Of a DNA stretch of 34,878 bases, positions 34,564 through 34,878 are shown piece after piece. Location: assembly GCA_022340905.1 (NCBI GenBank), contig JAJDNB010000197.1:1-34878 (forward strand), given 5' to 3'. The stretch is from Deltaproteobacteria bacterium (GTDB lineage: Bacteria; Desulfobacterota; Syntrophobacteria; BM002). Under the pieces are notes generated by a model, which saw nothing but the letters and a program-made list of their open reading frames with translations, was not told the origin of the DNA and did no database searches. The position numbers and the translations under genes were made by a program. Each line of letters begins with the position of its first letter. The first letter of the stretch is position 1.

Positions 34564-34878
34564 ATGGCTGATGAGAAAGAAAGAGCTGCCTTCATTTGCG
34601 TGAAGGACACCCTTGACGGGGCGTATCCCTCCCTGGTGCTGGCGATCAATGCAGCCCGTCAGGGGATGGAGAGCAAAATCTTCTACTCGTTTATGGGTCT
34701 GAACATGGTGCTCAAAGGTGGTGCCGAGAGGGCCAAGTTCGTGCCACCTGGAGTGATGGGAGCCATTCCGGGCATGTCCAGCATTGCCACCGGGATGATG
34801 AAAAAAAAGATCACCAAGGCAAACATCCCTAGCTTAGCGGAGCTTCAAGAGGTGGCCCAGTTAGAGGGGGTCGAGCTG
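34564..34878 (+). CDS. DsrE2-like protein, 3' end truncated by window edge
   Basis: At least 105 residues, open to the window end. The start ATG at 34564 follows AAGGAGG with seven bases spacing. The opening RAAFICVKDTLDGAYPSLVL suggests the DsrE-type Rossmann-like fold. The later segment VPPGVMGAIPGMSSIATGMM followed by KKKITKANIPSLAELQEVAQLEGVEL is the signature of the DsrE2 (DsrE/DsrF-like, sulfur-relay) group. Members handle sulfane sulfur or thiols; the precise role here is unknown. The C-terminus, where cysteines would lie, is outside the window. Confidence 0.85.
   Translation, partial: MADEKERAAFICVKDTLDGAYPSLVLAINAARQGMESKIFYSFMGLNMVLKGGAERAKFVPPGVMGAIPGMSSIATGMMKKKITKANIPSLAELQEVAQLEGVEL

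Overview
The window looks like a chromosomal segment of a Gram-negative, mid-GC bacterium, most likely from the Desulfobacterota (former Deltaproteobacteria). The evidence is a FadL/OmpP1-type outer-membrane protein and two lipoprotein-like genes. Further support comes from the dprA-topA order, SEC-C-tagged methionine aminopeptidase, an ADP-forming acyl-CoA synthetase, an acyl-CoA dehydrogenase, YkgJ and DsrE2 proteins, and word-like repeats in almost every intergenic space. The lineage is an inference from gene content. No phage, plasmid, transposase, CRISPR array or recognisable defence island is visible.

Layout. 1-5.1 kb (+): 3' end of dprA, topA, a type IV prepilin peptidase and rsmE. 5.2-7.1 kb: a zinc-ribbon/acidic protein, a tRNA-Phe with a clear promoter and terminator, then a stand-alone cyclic-nucleotide-binding-domain protein (-). 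7.1-9.1 kb: map (-) between two structured non-coding stretches. 9.1-12.1 kb (+): a c-di-GMP signalling pair, an FHA-CNB-PilZ fusion followed by a membrane diguanylate cyclase with an intact active site and I-site. 12.1-13.5 kb: an SH3b lipoprotein (-) divergent from a small AbrB-like regulator (+). 13.7-18.5 kb: ADP-forming acyl-CoA synthetase (-), a TPR lipoprotein-like gene and pepA (+). 18.6-21.8 kb (-): ftsH and an acyl-CoA dehydrogenase. 22.2-26.95 kb: a 64-aa zinc-ribbon protein (+), then YkgJ, ilvE, mtnA and gatB (-). 27.3-32.2 kb (-): a large HEAT-repeat protein and an unusual membrane M48 peptidase with an N-terminal L7/L12-like domain. 32.4-34.9 kb (+): MarR regulator, FadL-like porin and the start of a DsrE2 gene that runs off the edge.

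Most genes are housekeeping and stand alone rather than in tight operons. The synthetase and dehydrogenase point to acyl-CoA/fatty-acid metabolism, and the MarR-FadL pair could serve hydrophobic substrate uptake. The FHA-CNB-PilZ protein beside the cyclase is the most likely regulatory circuit.

The most unusual signals are: (1) the FHA-CNB-PilZ/GGDEF module; (2) the L7/L12-like domain fused to an M48 peptidase; (3) an element of 155-182 bp with near-perfect terminal inverted repeats and nested internal stems, whose copies abut gene ends; (4) at least six families of short-word repeats arranged as inverted arrays, some reaching into stop codons; (5) a multi-stem, possibly structured RNA upstream of the FHA gene. 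I cannot show that any of these is a previously undescribed system.
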